Notes under the pieces: model-generated
What the model saw: the letters and a program-made list of their open reading frames with translations, nothing else
What the model was told of the DNA's origin: nothing
Databases searched by the model: none
DNA from: a bacterium D16-50
GTDB lineage: Bacteria > Bacillota > Clostridia > Lachnospirales > Lachnospiraceae
DNA length: 64,000 nt
Reading direction: 5' to 3'
NCBI GenBank assembly: GCA_003612485.1
Contig: RAZA01000001.1
Span: 1-64,000, forward strand
Position numbers and translations under genes: made by a program
In this document: positions 46,934 through 56,177 of the stretch, piece by piece
How the letters are laid out: every line of letters starts with the position of its first letter
Position numbering within the stretch: the first letter of the stretch is position 1

Positions 46934-46991
46934 AAATCTTCACCTCTCATCTTTTCCGGCAGCCCCTGCCGTATTTGGGCATAGCCTATTC

Positions 46992-47019
46992 ATTATACCG
47001 CATTATTCTGTAAATGCAA
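46992..47019 (-). promoter_or_regulatory. Promoter of the MATE gene
   Basis: Minus strand TTGCAT (47014-47019), 16-base spacer, TATAAT (46992-46997). Confidence 0.7.
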
Positions 47020-47030
47020 GTTAAATGGCA

Positions 47031-47070
47031 ACAAAAAGAGGCATCAAAGGATTTTGTTTCCTTTGATACC
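47031..47070 (-). terminator. Terminator of the gap-pgk-tpiA cluster
   Basis: Minus strand GGTATCAAAGGA, seven-base loop, TCCTTTGATGCC (47040-47070, one mismatch) followed by TCTTTTTGT. Confidence 0.9.
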
Positions 47071-47131
47071 CCTGTTTACATGCATTTTCTAACTATCAAG
47101 CGTTTTTAACCTACCGGTTTTTCAGAAAATC

Positions 47132-47884
47132 CTATTTGCCATAATTGACGATCTTGCCGAAATCAGGCTTCAGGGACGCACCGCCCACCAGTCCGCCGTC
47201 GATGTCCGCCTGCGCGAACAGCTCCGCCGCATTGGAAGCCGACACGGACCCGCCGTACTGGATACGGACGGCCGCCGCCGTTGCATCGTCATAGATCTCC
47301 CCAACACACTCACGGATAGCCTTGCACACCTCTTCCGCCTGCTCCGTGGTAGCCACCTTGCCGGTTCCGATGGCCCAGATAGGCTCGTAGGCGATGACTG
47401 CAGCGGCAGCCTGCTCGGCGGTCACGTTCAGGAAGGCGATCTTGATCTGCTGACGGACAAAATCGATGGTCACGCCCTGCTCCCTCTGGGTCAGGGTCTC
47501 GCCGCAGCATACAATGGGGGTGATGCCGTGCTCGAAGGCCTTCAGCACCTTCTTGTTCACGGTCTCATCAGTCTCAGCAAAGTACTCTCTCCTCTCGGAA
47601 TGTCCGATGATGACATACTTAACGCCTGCATCCACCAGCATTGCAGGAGAAATCTCGCCGGTATAAGCTCCCTTCTCCTCGAAGTACATGTTCTCGGCAC
47701 CGATGTGGATGTTGGTGCCCTTGGCCGCCTCCATGGCAGGGATGATGTCAATGGCGGGCACACAGAACACTACGTCCACCTCATCGTTCACTACAAGGGG
47801 CTTCAATGTATTAATCAGCTCTACCGCCTCACTGGGAGTCATGTTCATCTTCCAGTTGCCGGCAATGATCTTCTTTCTTGCCAT
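47132..47884 (-). CDS. tpiA: Triosephosphate isomerase
   Basis: Interconverts dihydroxyacetone phosphate and glyceraldehyde 3-phosphate. The 250-residue TIM barrel shows NWKMN near the start, the catalytic His in VIIGHSERR, the catalytic Glu in [11 protein letters not shown] and the phosphate loop [15 protein letters not shown]. The ATG follows GAGGATAG. It is the third gene of gap-pgk-tpiA, 103 bases after pgk, and ends with a strong terminator. Confidence 0.98.
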   Translation of the reverse strand: MARKKIIAGNWKMNMTPSEAVELINTLKPLVVNDEVDVVFCVPAIDIIPAMEAAKGTNIHIGAENMYFEEKGAYTGEISPAMLVDAGVKYVIIGHSERREYFAETDETVNKKVLKAFEHGITPIVCCGETLTQREQGVTIDFVRQQIKIAFLNVTAEQAAAAVIAYEPIWAIGTGKVATTEQAEEVCKAIRECVGEIYDDATAAAVRIQYGGSVSASNAAELFAQADIDGGLVGGASLKPDFGKIVNYGK

Positions 47885-47987
47885 GATTCTATCCTCGATT
47901 CTTGTTTAAATTCTGTTTTTTATTTCCAGCGGGTCATATTCCGCTCTGCCTTTTCCGTGAAAGCGCCCTTCAGCTCCTCCGCCGTGC

Positions 47988-49211
47988 CTATTTATCATCT
48001 GCTGCCGCCACGCCGGGAAGCACCTTGCCCTCAAGGAACTCAAGGGAAGCTCCGCCGCCGGTGGAGATATGGCTCATCTTGTCACCGAAGCCCAGCTGGT
48101 TCACGGCTGCCGCAGAATCTCCGCCGCCGATGATGGTGGTGGCGTCGGTCTCCGCCAGAGCCTTTGCAACCGCGATGGTTCCCGCCGCAAGAGTAGGATT
48201 CTCGAACACGCCCATGGGCCCGTTCCATACCACGGTCTTAGCGCTCTTTACCGCCTCTGCATACATAGCAGCGGTCTTGGGTCCGATGTCGCAGCCCTCT
48301 CTGTCCGCAGGCATGGCCTCCACGCCATACACCTCCACCTCGATGGGAGCATCGATGGGATTGGGGAATGCCGCAACGGTAACGGAGTCAACGGGAAGCA
48401 GCAGCTTCTTTCCCAGCTTCTGCGCCTTCTCGATCATCTCCTTACAATAGTCGATCTTTTCATTGTCAACCAGAGATCTGCCGATCTCATAGCCCTGCGC
48501 CTTCAGGAAGGTGTAGGCCATGCCGCCGCCGATGATCAGGGTATCGCATTTCTCAAGCAGATTGGAGATCACGTTCAGCTTGTCCGCAACCTTTGCGCCG
48601 CCCAGAATGGCCACAAAAGGTCTTACGGGATTCTCCACCGCATTGCCCAGGAAGTTGATTTCCTTCTGCATCAGGTAGCCCACCACGTTCTCGCCGCCCT
48701 TTGCGGTGATGCACTTGGTAACGCCTTCAACGGATGCATGGGCTCTGTGGGAGGAACCGAATGCGTCGCACACATACAGATCAGCCAGATCAGCCAGCTC
48801 CTTGCTGAACTCCTCGCCGTTCTTGGTCTCCTCCTTGCCGCGGAAACGGGTGTTCTGAAGCAGAACCACGTCCCCTTCCTTCATAGCCTCCACAGCCTTG
48901 GTGGCAGCCTCACCTGTAACATTGTAGTCGCTTACAAATACCACTTCCTTGTTCAGCTTCTCGGACAGCCTCTTGGCTACGGGAGCCAGAGACTCCTTCT
49001 CGTTGGGACCTTCCTTCACCTTGCCCAGATGAGAGCAGAGAATCACCTTCCCGCCGTCGTTAATCAGCTTCTGGATTGTGGGCAGGGCAGCCACGATACG
49101 GGTCTCGTCCGTGATCTCGCCGTTCTTCAGCGGAACGTTGAAATCGCATCTCACCAGAACTCTTTTGCCCTTTGCATTGATGTCATCAACGGATTTCTTG
49201 TTCAAAGCCAT
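47988..49211 (-). CDS. pgk: Phosphoglycerate kinase
   Basis: Transfers phosphate from 1,3-bisphosphoglycerate to ADP. The 407-residue two-lobed protein has [14 protein letters not shown], the substrate arginines, LGGAKVADK, the nucleotide region WNGPMGVFE and GGGDSAAAV. The ATG at 49211 lies nine bases after GGAGG; a TTG two codons earlier is closer and less likely. It follows gap, but a full terminator stands between them (49303-49331), so separate or partly coupled transcription is expected. Confidence 0.98.
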   Translation of the reverse strand: MALNKKSVDDINAKGKRVLVRCDFNVPLKNGEITDETRIVAALPTIQKLINDGGKVILCSHLGKVKEGPNEKESLAPVAKRLSEKLNKEVVFVSDYNVTGEAATKAVEAMKEGDVVLLQNTRFRGKEETKNGEEFSKELADLADLYVCDAFGSSHRAHASVEGVTKCITAKGGENVVGYLMQKEINFLGNAVENPVRPFVAILGGAKVADKLNVISNLLEKCDTLIIGGGMAYTFLKAQGYEIGRSLVDNEKIDYCKEMIEKAQKLGKKLLLPVDSVTVAAFPNPIDAPIEVEVYGVEAMPADREGCDIGPKTAAMYAEAVKSAKTVVWNGPMGVFENPTLAAGTIAVAKALAETDATTIIGGGDSAAAVNQLGFGDKMSHISTGGGASLEFLEGKVLPGVAAADDK

Positions 49212-49302
49212 CTTCAAAAACCTCCATTTTATACTTGTTCAGGATTATTTCAGAGCATCCTATAAAAAATATCATACGAAAATTCCTATGAAAAATCATA
49301 TG

Positions 49303-49331
49303 AAAAAAGGTCCGGTCCATAAGACCGGACC
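49303..49331 (-). terminator. Terminator between gap and pgk
   Basis: Minus strand GGTCCGGTC, five-base loop, GACCGGACC (49309-49331), followed by TTTTTTC: a perfect 9-base stem and T run. Leaves pgk-tpiA to read-through or to a promoter in 49220-49300 that I cannot identify with confidence. Confidence 0.9.
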
Positions 49332-49432
49332 CTCATAGGCCGTTGCAGTTCTCTCAGCATGCGGCCGCCGCAGTTCACGGCGGCCAGCTTCAGCCGACGG
49401 GCCCCAAGGACCTATCCGGCTTATTCTCCCTC

Positions 49433-50446
49433 TTAGCCCAGCTCGCTGAAATACTTGATGGTGCGAACCATCTGAGAGGTGTAGCTGTTCTCATTGTCGT
49501 ACCAGGAAACAACCTGTACCAGAGAGTTTCCGTCTTCCATCTTGGAAACCATGGTCTGGGTAGCGTCGAAGATGGAACCATAGGTGCTGCCAACCACATC
49601 GGAAGATACGATCTCGTCCTCATTGTATGCGAAGGACTCGGTAGCAGCCGCCTTCATGGCTGCATTGATGCCTTCCTTGGTAACCTCGCCCTTCACCACT
49701 GCTACCAGAATGGTGGTGGATCCGGTGGGAGTAGGAACGCGCTGTGCGGAACCGATGAGCTTGCCGTTGAGCTCGGGAATAACAAGGCCGATTGCCTTTG
49801 CAGCTCCGGTGGAGTTGGGAACGATGTTGCAGGCGCCTGCACGGCTCCTCCTAAGATCGCCCTTCCTCTGAGGTCCGTCAAGAATCATCTGATCACCGGT
49901 ATAAGCATGCACGGTGGTCATGATTCCGCTCTGAACAGCTGCGAAATCGTTCAGGGCCTTAGCCATGGGAGCAAGGCAGTTGGTGGTGCAGGAAGCTGCG
50001 GAAATCACAGTGTCCTCAGCCTTCAGGGTGTCATGGTTCACGTTATAAACGATGGTAGGAAGATCATTTCCTGCAGGTGCGGAAATAACAACCTTGCGGG
50101 CACCGGCGGTAATATGTGCGGATGCCTTGTCCTTGGAGGTGTAGAAACCGGTACACTCCAGAACTACGTCAACCTTCAGCTCTCCCCAAGGAAGGTTCTT
50201 TGCGTCTGCCTCCTTGTAGATGGTGATGGTCTTGCCGTTCACGGTGATGTTGTCCTCGCCTGCGCAAACGGTATCGGCATACTTATACTTGCCCTGAGAA
50301 GAGTCATACTTCAGCAGATGCGCCAGCATCTTGGGGCTGGTCAGATCGTTGATTGCCACTACCTCATACCCCTCGGCGTCGAACATCTGCCTGAAGGCCA
50401 GACGGCCGATACGGCCAAAACCATTAATTGCAACTCTTACTGCCAT
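49433..50446 (-). CDS. gap: Glyceraldehyde-3-phosphate dehydrogenase
   Basis: Oxidises and phosphorylates glyceraldehyde 3-phosphate with NAD. The 337-residue protein has the nucleotide-binding [14 protein letters not shown], Asp in AINDL favouring NAD, the active-site Cys in [12 protein letters not shown], His in HAYTGDQ, and the C-terminal [16 protein letters not shown]. The ATG is preceded by AGGAGGAATCTAAA, a very strong site. It heads the gap-pgk-tpiA cluster with a promoter at 50601-50629 and a leader of about 150 bases. Confidence 0.98.
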   Translation of the reverse strand: MAVRVAINGFGRIGRLAFRQMFDAEGYEVVAINDLTSPKMLAHLLKYDSSQGKYKYADTVCAGEDNITVNGKTITIYKEADAKNLPWGELKVDVVLECTGFYTSKDKASAHITAGARKVVISAPAGNDLPTIVYNVNHDTLKAEDTVISAASCTTNCLAPMAKALNDFAAVQSGIMTTVHAYTGDQMILDGPQRKGDLRRSRAGACNIVPNSTGAAKAIGLVIPELNGKLIGSAQRVPTPTGSTTILVAVVKGEVTKEGINAAMKAAATESFAYNEDEIVSSDVVGSTYGSIFDATQTMVSKMEDGNSLVQVVSWYDNENSYTSQMVRTIKYFSELG

Positions 50447-50600
50447 TTTAGATTCCTCCTAAAATATTTTTATATGTTTTGACAGCCACAATTTTCCTTT
50501 GAAGCCCCGGCAAGGAAATCCTCCCCCACGCTTGAGGGCTTGTCTCCCCCCGCTGCTTACTCCGGAATTTTGGGATTGTCAAAATTTTGTCAGCAACTTC

Positions 50601-50629
50601 ATTTTACCCAATTTCACCGCATAATTCAA
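50601..50629 (-). promoter_or_regulatory. gap: Promoter candidate of gap
   Basis: Minus strand TTGAAT (50624-50629), 17-base spacer, TAAAAT (50601-50606). A second TTGACA with a poor -10 lies just downstream. The leader between here and gap has no other structure that I can name; the region 50447-50740 contains no further gene. Confidence 0.55.
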
Positions 50630-50740
50630 GATGTAAATGAAAAATAATTTCCAAGTTTTCACAATTTTAACAGTTTTAACATTTTCTTCAGAATTACCGC
50701 GTCCGCCGAACGCCTCTCGCCCTCAAAGCAGTCCAGAAAA

Positions 50741-52603
50741 TTACTGATAATACTGTGCCTGAGCATTCCACAGCTCCAGATATTTTCCTCCCTTTTCCTG
50801 CAGAAGCTCCTTGTGGCTCCCCATCTGTACCACTTGTCCCTCATGGAACACGGCGATCCTTTCGCAGAAGCGGCAGGAGGAGAGCCTATGGGAGATGTAG
50901 ATGGCTGTCTTATCGCCTACGATATGATCAAATTCCTTATAGATCTCATATTCGGATATGGGATCCAGCGCCGCCGTAGGCTCGTCCAGCAGGACGAAGG
51001 GAGCGTCCTTGCAGACGGCTCTGGCGATGGCGACCTTCTGGGCCTCCCCTCCGGAGATCTCAACGCCGTCCTCATAGTCTTTGTACAGATAGGTGTCGAT
51101 CCCCTCCGGCATTTGCTCCAGACGCTCTCCAAGGCCCGCCTCCCGGATGCATTTTTTCACCTTCTCGCCGTCATAGCGGCAGTCCGACGCCACATTTTCC
51201 CCCAAGGGCAGGGAGAACAGCCTGAAATCCTGAAACACCACGGAGAACAGTTTCAGATACTCCTTCTGGCGGAATTTCCGGATGTCCACCCCGTTTAACA
51301 GAATCTCCCCTTCGTCCGGGTCGTAGAGCCGGCACAGCAGCTTGATCATGGTGGTCTTGCCGGAGCCGTTCATGCCCACGATGGCCAGCCGCTCCCCCAC
51401 CCTAAGCTTCATGGAAAAATTTTTCAGGGCATACTGCCGGCTGCCTGGATACCGGAAGGATACATTGCGGAATTCTATCCGATATTCCCCGTCCCTGCGC
51501 TTCTCCACGGGCAGGCTCCCATTGTACATCTCGTTTTCCAGCTCCAGAAACTCCATGGTGCTCATGTGCTTGCGAATGTTTAAAAACATTTCCGGAACGA
51601 TCTTGGTCAGTGCGTCCGCCTCCCCGAACAGATTCCGCATACAGCCGGCAAACCGCAGCACATTGCCCAGAGTGACAAAGCCCGCCAGAGCCAGTATTCC
51701 CACAATGATGTATGCCATCCCCTCCAGAAGCTGTCCCGACGCCACCTGACAGAATCCGCTCTTCCCACGATATCCGCTCAATTTCCGGTAATGGGCCATG
51801 TCCTCCGACAGATTTCCGTTGTCCAGCGCATACCGTTTCATAAGGCCATGGGCCCTATAAATCCGCACGTCTTTTCCGTTCTGATAGTTAAACTGCGCCC
51901 CGTTTGCGAAGGCCCACCCCAGAAACGGCGCGCGTTCCTCCATGGTGTCCGTAAAGCCGTTCAGCCTTTGATTAAACAGCGCCATGTAACGAGAGCCTAT
52001 CACCGTAGTTGCCGCGCTGACGGCCACGGCTGCCAGAAGCGTGACCCATATCCCGGCCTGACCGGACATTGCCATGACGCCAAGCACCGGAAATCCCACC
52101 GCCACGGCCCCTATGAGGTTCAAAATGCTTCGCAGGATATTGTCCACGGATCCGAACACGGAAAAAAGGCCTGCGCTCCAGTTTAAATCCTCCTGAATCC
52201 TTCTCTTCAATATCTCGCATTCCGGACTGTTGATTCGGGCAAAGTCCATGTCCAGCATCTTCTCCTCCGTCAGTGCATGATACTGGGTATACAGCGGCGC
52301 CTGCTTCGCCTCGGCCCGCAGCCTCAGCCAGCTCACGGCATTTCCCAGAAGGAACATGACGCCGACAAATATTGCCGTCACCTTGAAAATCTCCTGAAAT
52401 TCTCCGCCCCTGCCCAGAGCGTCCAAAATATACGCCGAGAGAATCAATGCCAGATATTCGTTGGTCACGCTCAGCAGATGCCCTGCCCCGCACAGCGGCA
52501 GCCAGTAGGGATCCAGCTTGTTCACCATCTTTAATACCGTTTTCGTATTCCGCAGGTGCTGCTTCAAGGGCAGCCTGCTGGTTAAATCCGATACCTCTTT
52601 CAT
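50741..52603 (-). CDS. ABC exporter subunit, second of pair
   Basis: A 620-residue fused membrane-ATPase protein. The membrane domain is of the peptide/lantibiotic-exporter type without protease domain; the ATPase has Walker A GMNGSGKT, Q loop VFQDFRLF, signature EISGGEAQK, Walker B FVLLDEPTAALD and ISHRLSS. The ATG at 52603 follows GAGGAGG by six bases; the longer frame to 52642 would overlap the upstream gene's tail. It lies 44 bases behind the first subunit gene, and both are preceded by a LytTR/GHKL pair, a layout usual for exporters of small peptides or for resistance to them. Confidence 0.92.
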   Translation of the reverse strand: MKEVSDLTSRLPLKQHLRNTKTVLKMVNKLDPYWLPLCGAGHLLSVTNEYLALILSAYILDALGRGGEFQEIFKVTAIFVGVMFLLGNAVSWLRLRAEAKQAPLYTQYHALTEEKMLDMDFARINSPECEILKRRIQEDLNWSAGLFSVFGSVDNILRSILNLIGAVAVGFPVLGVMAMSGQAGIWVTLLAAVAVSAATTVIGSRYMALFNQRLNGFTDTMEERAPFLGWAFANGAQFNYQNGKDVRIYRAHGLMKRYALDNGNLSEDMAHYRKLSGYRGKSGFCQVASGQLLEGMAYIIVGILALAGFVTLGNVLRFAGCMRNLFGEADALTKIVPEMFLNIRKHMSTMEFLELENEMYNGSLPVEKRRDGEYRIEFRNVSFRYPGSRQYALKNFSMKLRVGERLAIVGMNGSGKTTMIKLLCRLYDPDEGEILLNGVDIRKFRQKEYLKLFSVVFQDFRLFSLPLGENVASDCRYDGEKVKKCIREAGLGERLEQMPEGIDTYLYKDYEDGVEISGGEAQKVAIARAVCKDAPFVLLDEPTAALDPISEYEIYKEFDHIVGDKTAIYISHRLSSCRFCERIAVFHEGQVVQMGSHKELLQEKGGKYLELWNAQAQYYQ

Positions 52604-52647
52604 CCAATGCCTCCTCAAACAAGATTGTTTTTCAAATCGCACATGTA

Positions 52648-54468
52648 TTATTGATGCTCTTCGTCAACGTTCTCCTGATAATAGCTGCTCTGTATCCGAA
52701 ACATCTCCGCATAAAGGCCGTTTTTCTCCATCAGCTCCCCATGGCTGCCCATCTCCGCAATCTTGCCATGGTCCAGCAGCACGATTCTGTCCGAAAATCC
52801 GGTGCTGGCCAGTCTATGGGAGATAAAGACGGAAGTTTTTCCATGGCTATACTCCTGATAGGCATCGTACACCTGACTCTCGGCAATGGGATCCAGCGCC
52901 GCCGTGGGCTCGTCCAGCACCAGCACGGCACCGTCCTGATACAGCGCTCTGGCCAGCAAAAGTCTCTGGTTCTGACCTCCGGACAGCTCTATTCCCCCCT
53001 TCTTCAGATTGCCCATGTATTGATCCATTGCGATGCCTTTTTCCTGCAGCACATCCCACATCTTAGCCTTTTTCAGAGCCTCCTGCAGCCTATCCTGATC
53101 CACGCTCTCCGCCTCCTGCAGGGCAATGCTCTCGTCCACCCTGACCGGAGGGAAGAACATCTCCTGAAACACTACCGAAAACAAGGAATATCTCTCCGCC
53201 TTAGGAAATTCCCTCGCATCGATTCCGTTTAAGTAGATCGCCCCCTCCTCCGGCTCGTAAAAGCCGCAGAGAAGCTTTACAAGGGTGGTCTTTCCCGCGC
53301 CGTTGGCTCCCACCAAGGCCAGCTTCTCCCCCGCCCCAATCTGCAAATTCAAATGAGAGAATATTTCCGTCCGGCTCTCCCCCGAAACGTAGGAAAAGCT
53401 CACATCCCGGAATTCTATGGAAATAGGCCGCGCCAGCTCGCTGACATGCCTGCTGCCGATAGAGATATCCTCCTCCGGCATTTCCAGATACCCCCGCACC
53501 CACTCTGTATCCTCCGACGCCTGCTGCAGTCCGGCCAGCCCGGAGGCCATCTCCCGGATAAAGCCTGAGAACCCCGTTATGGCGCTAAAATACAGCACGA
53601 AATCGCTGACCGTCATATCCCCGGCGGACGCCATATAGATCAAGTAGGCATACGCCCCCAGATCTCTGACCAGATTCAGGATTCTTCCCAGAAATCCGTT
53701 CTTCCATATCCAGACTGCCCTGCGCCGCTCCAGCTTCTCCCTTGCTGCCGTCACTTTGTTCATCCGCTCCCGCAGCCACCCACGCATTCCGAAAATCCGT
53801 ATATCCTTTGCCGCTGATGCGTTTCCCATGGCTGTTTTCATATAAAAGAAATGCTTCTCCGTGACCGCCTCCTCATGCCTGAGGCTATTCTGGAACCGGT
53901 TCTCCCGAATGTCCAAAAGATATCCCATACACGCCAGCCCGAGAAGAATGAACACCATCCATATATTCAAGGTTCCCAGCACGGTGGAATACAGTACGAA
54001 TGTCAAAACGGTGCCTGCCAGCCCCCGTATGATAAAGGCGAACTGGGAGCTGGCGGAGCCGCTTCCTCTATTCTGAACCTCCACCGCCTTGCGAAAATCG
54101 TTTCTGCCCTCCTCGCTCTCCGTGTAGGCATAGCCTATGCGCAGGCTTTTGAGAAAGGTCTTGAACACCACGTTCTGCCTTTCCTTGTTCAGAGCCATGT
54201 CGTTAAAAGCCGACATGCCTCTGGAAATCCCCTTAGCCGTCAGAAACAGCAGCGTGTAGACCGCCAGCACCAGCGTCAGACGCTCCGGCGCCGCCTGCTC
54301 CTCTATCAGCGCCAGCGTCACCTTGGGAAAATAAAGCGCCAGCATAAAAAAGCAGGGCTGCAGCAGGATATCCAGTATGGAAATCCAGAAAATACCCGGT
54401 TCGTTCTTTAGATAATACCTTATCCAGAACCGTAGGTTTGAAGCTATGGAATGCTTTTTCCTATCCAT
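52648..54468 (-). CDS. ABC exporter subunit, first of pair
   Basis: A 606-residue protein built like its neighbour: membrane domain, then Walker A GANGAGKT, Q loop VFQEMFFP, signature ELSGGQNQ, Walker B VLVLDEPTAALD and ISHRLAS. Both subunits share the early PLY/DILLQPCF type helices and a Gly- and aromatic-rich core unlike the multidrug pair at 38.8-42.8 kb. GGAGAGGAG precedes the ATG. A 200-base leader upstream carries a possible LytTR-binding repeat pair and a strong hairpin. Confidence 0.92.
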   Translation of the reverse strand: MDRKKHSIASNLRFWIRYYLKNEPGIFWISILDILLQPCFFMLALYFPKVTLALIEEQAAPERLTLVLAVYTLLFLTAKGISRGMSAFNDMALNKERQNVVFKTFLKSLRIGYAYTESEEGRNDFRKAVEVQNRGSGSASSQFAFIIRGLAGTVLTFVLYSTVLGTLNIWMVFILLGLACMGYLLDIRENRFQNSLRHEEAVTEKHFFYMKTAMGNASAAKDIRIFGMRGWLRERMNKVTAAREKLERRRAVWIWKNGFLGRILNLVRDLGAYAYLIYMASAGDMTVSDFVLYFSAITGFSGFIREMASGLAGLQQASEDTEWVRGYLEMPEEDISIGSRHVSELARPISIEFRDVSFSYVSGESRTEIFSHLNLQIGAGEKLALVGANGAGKTTLVKLLCGFYEPEEGAIYLNGIDAREFPKAERYSLFSVVFQEMFFPPVRVDESIALQEAESVDQDRLQEALKKAKMWDVLQEKGIAMDQYMGNLKKGGIELSGGQNQRLLLARALYQDGAVLVLDEPTAALDPIAESQVYDAYQEYSHGKTSVFISHRLASTGFSDRIVLLDHGKIAEMGSHGELMEKNGLYAEMFRIQSSYYQENVDEEHQ

Positions 54469-54549
54469 TGACCCGTCTCCTCTCCATATTACGGCCGAAA
54501 CCTATCCTTGTTATTCCGCAGGTTTTTGCCGCTCCTTTTCTATGGCTTC

Positions 54550-54616
54550 ATTTTAGCAAAGCTCTTCCTCCCTATGGGCGCTTTGACATGAACGGTCTTT
54601 ATGAGACACGAACGGC
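54550..54616 (-). promoter_or_regulatory. LytTR-type direct repeats and -10 box upstream of the exporter
   Basis: Minus strand GCCGTTCGT (54608-54616) and ACCGTTCAT (54588-54596) are direct repeats 20 bases apart that fit the LytTR-domain site pattern of two nine-base repeats on one face of the helix. A possible -10 box TAAAAT is at 54550-54555 with no good -35, as expected for an activated promoter. The spacing from repeats to -10 is a little long. Confidence 0.45.
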
Positions 54617-54645
54617 GGGCGTCATGATCTGCCATGACGCCCGCC
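54614..54645 (-). terminator. Strong hairpin after the sensor kinase gene
   Basis: GGCGGGCGTCATG, six-base loop and its exact complement form a perfect 13-base stem. No clear T run follows, so it may protect the kinase mRNA end or terminate weakly. Confidence 0.6.
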
Positions 54646-54672
54646 CGCTTTGCCTTTGTATCTCCCGCTGCC

Positions 54673-55401
54673 TCACAGCGGCAGCAGCACCTCCGTAACA
54701 AACACACCCTCTTCGTTCTGTCTGTCCAGAAAACCATGGTATTTTTCCACCACCCTGTCCATGCGGACCAGACCGAAGCCATGCTCCCGGCCGCCTTTGC
54801 CGGTCAGATACACCCTCCCCGCCCTTTTGGGCTTTCCATCCATGGAATTCATCACATAGATATACAGCTGATCCTTCAGCACGTCCACATACACCCGCAG
54901 AAAACGGTTCTTTTCCTCCCCAATCCTCAGGCAGGCCTCCATGGCATTGTCCATCATGTTCCCGATGATGATGCCAAGATCCACCTCCGACACCGCCAAG
55001 CCCCCCGGAACCGTCGCCTTGGCCTCCACCTGAATTCCCTTGGCCCTTGCCAGAGAAAGCTTGCTGTTGAGCAGGGCGTCTATGGCCAGATTACCCGTCT
55101 TTACGATATTGTCCACGGACTCCAGATCACAGTCCAGCTCATTTAAATACTCCTCCAGCCTCTGGTATTCCCCCAGAGCGAGATGAGCCTTCATGGTCTG
55201 AATGTGGGTCTTCAGATCATGTCTCCAGCCTCTGGTCTCCCGATACATGTTCTCCACCTCCTCGCTGTGTTTCTGAACATAATCGGTCTGATACCGGGCA
55301 ATCTCCTTCTCTACCTTCGCCTGAAACAGACGGGAGGCAAAAATGGCGGACAGCCCCAATACCGCCGCTGTCGCCAATGCCAGCAAAATCCATATGTACA
55401 T
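54673..55401 (-). CDS. GHKL-domain sensor histidine kinase
   Basis: A 242-residue kinase with one N-terminal membrane segment (about 2-22), a short coiled coil, the phospho-acceptor His in RGWRHDLKTHI and a GHKL ATPase with NMMDNAMEAC and HGFGLVRMD. Kinases of this type usually carry five to seven membrane segments; here the sensor part is reduced to one, so it may sense through a partner such as the exporter. The ATG overlaps the stop of the regulator gene (TGATG) after AGGAGG. Confidence 0.92.
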   Translation of the reverse strand: MYIWILLALATAAVLGLSAIFASRLFQAKVEKEIARYQTDYVQKHSEEVENMYRETRGWRHDLKTHIQTMKAHLALGEYQRLEEYLNELDCDLESVDNIVKTGNLAIDALLNSKLSLARAKGIQVEAKATVPGGLAVSEVDLGIIIGNMMDNAMEACLRIGEEKNRFLRVYVDVLKDQLYIYVMNSMDGKPKRAGRVYLTGKGGREHGFGLVRMDRVVEKYHGFLDRQNEEGVFVTEVLLPL

Positions 55402-56111
55402 CAGTCCCTCCTGAAATAAGCGATAAACCGCTGATTCACTTGGCTGTAGAGTCGTCTGCTCACGGGAATAATGCTCCCGTCGTCAAACTCCACGTCCTCC
55501 CGGCTTATCCGACGGATATTTGCGATACGGCACAGATAGGAGCGGTGGCATCTCATGAATTGCTCCGGGTCCAACAAGCCTTCCAGCTCCGAAAGGCTCT
55601 CCCGCACTTCCATCCCTTCCTGCACCCTCATCCGGCCCACCACACAGCCCCTGCCTCTGGCCTCCACGTAATTGATGCACTCTACGCTGACCTTAACGAT
55701 CTCATCGCCGGTGTGCAGCGTCACGAACCTCTCCTGCCGCCTGCGCTCCAGAGCCTTCTCCATGCAGCGCTCTATTTTTTCTTTACTCAAGGGCTTGATC
55801 AGGTAATGCAGTGCCTCCACCTCGTAGCCCTCCTCCAGATAGTCGCTGACCCCGGTGGCAAAGACAATCACAACATTCTGATCCAGCTTTCTGACCTTCC
55901 TTGCCAGCTCCATGCCGTTCATGCCGGACATCTGAATATCTACAAAAATCACATCGAAATCCCGCTCCGCCTCATACCAAAACCAGAAGCCCTCCCCCGA
56001 CTCGAAGGCCTCCACGGTGACAGATCTCTCCTGCCCCCTGCTCCATTGGTTCAGATAATGCACCAGCAAATCCCTATGAGGCTTTTCGTCCTCGATCACT
56101 GCGATCTTCAT
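55401..56111 (-). CDS. LytTR-family response regulator
   Basis: A 236-residue regulator. The receiver part begins MKIAVIEDEK and has the phospho-acceptor Asp in VIFVDIQMSGMNG and Lys in YLIKPLSK; the C-terminal LytTR domain shows VECINYVEARGRGC and FMRCHRSYLCRIANIRRI. The ATG at 56111 gives the standard start; the frame extends to 56156 without family match. It pairs with the overlapping kinase gene and likely controls the exporter genes downstream. It starts 66 bases after the hsp70 stop. Confidence 0.94.
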   Translation of the reverse strand: MKIAVIEDEKPHRDLLVHYLNQWSRGQERSVTVEAFESGEGFWFWYEAERDFDVIFVDIQMSGMNGMELARKVRKLDQNVVIVFATGVSDYLEEGYEVEALHYLIKPLSKEKIERCMEKALERRRQERFVTLHTGDEIVKVSVECINYVEARGRGCVVGRMRVQEGMEVRESLSELEGLLDPEQFMRCHRSYLCRIANIRRISREDVEFDDGSIIPVSRRLYSQVNQRFIAYFRRD

Positions 56112-56177
56112 ACCCCCTGCACATCCTCTCACACAAGACCTGTCCTGCCCTGCCAAATACCCCTTTCATGATTTGGG

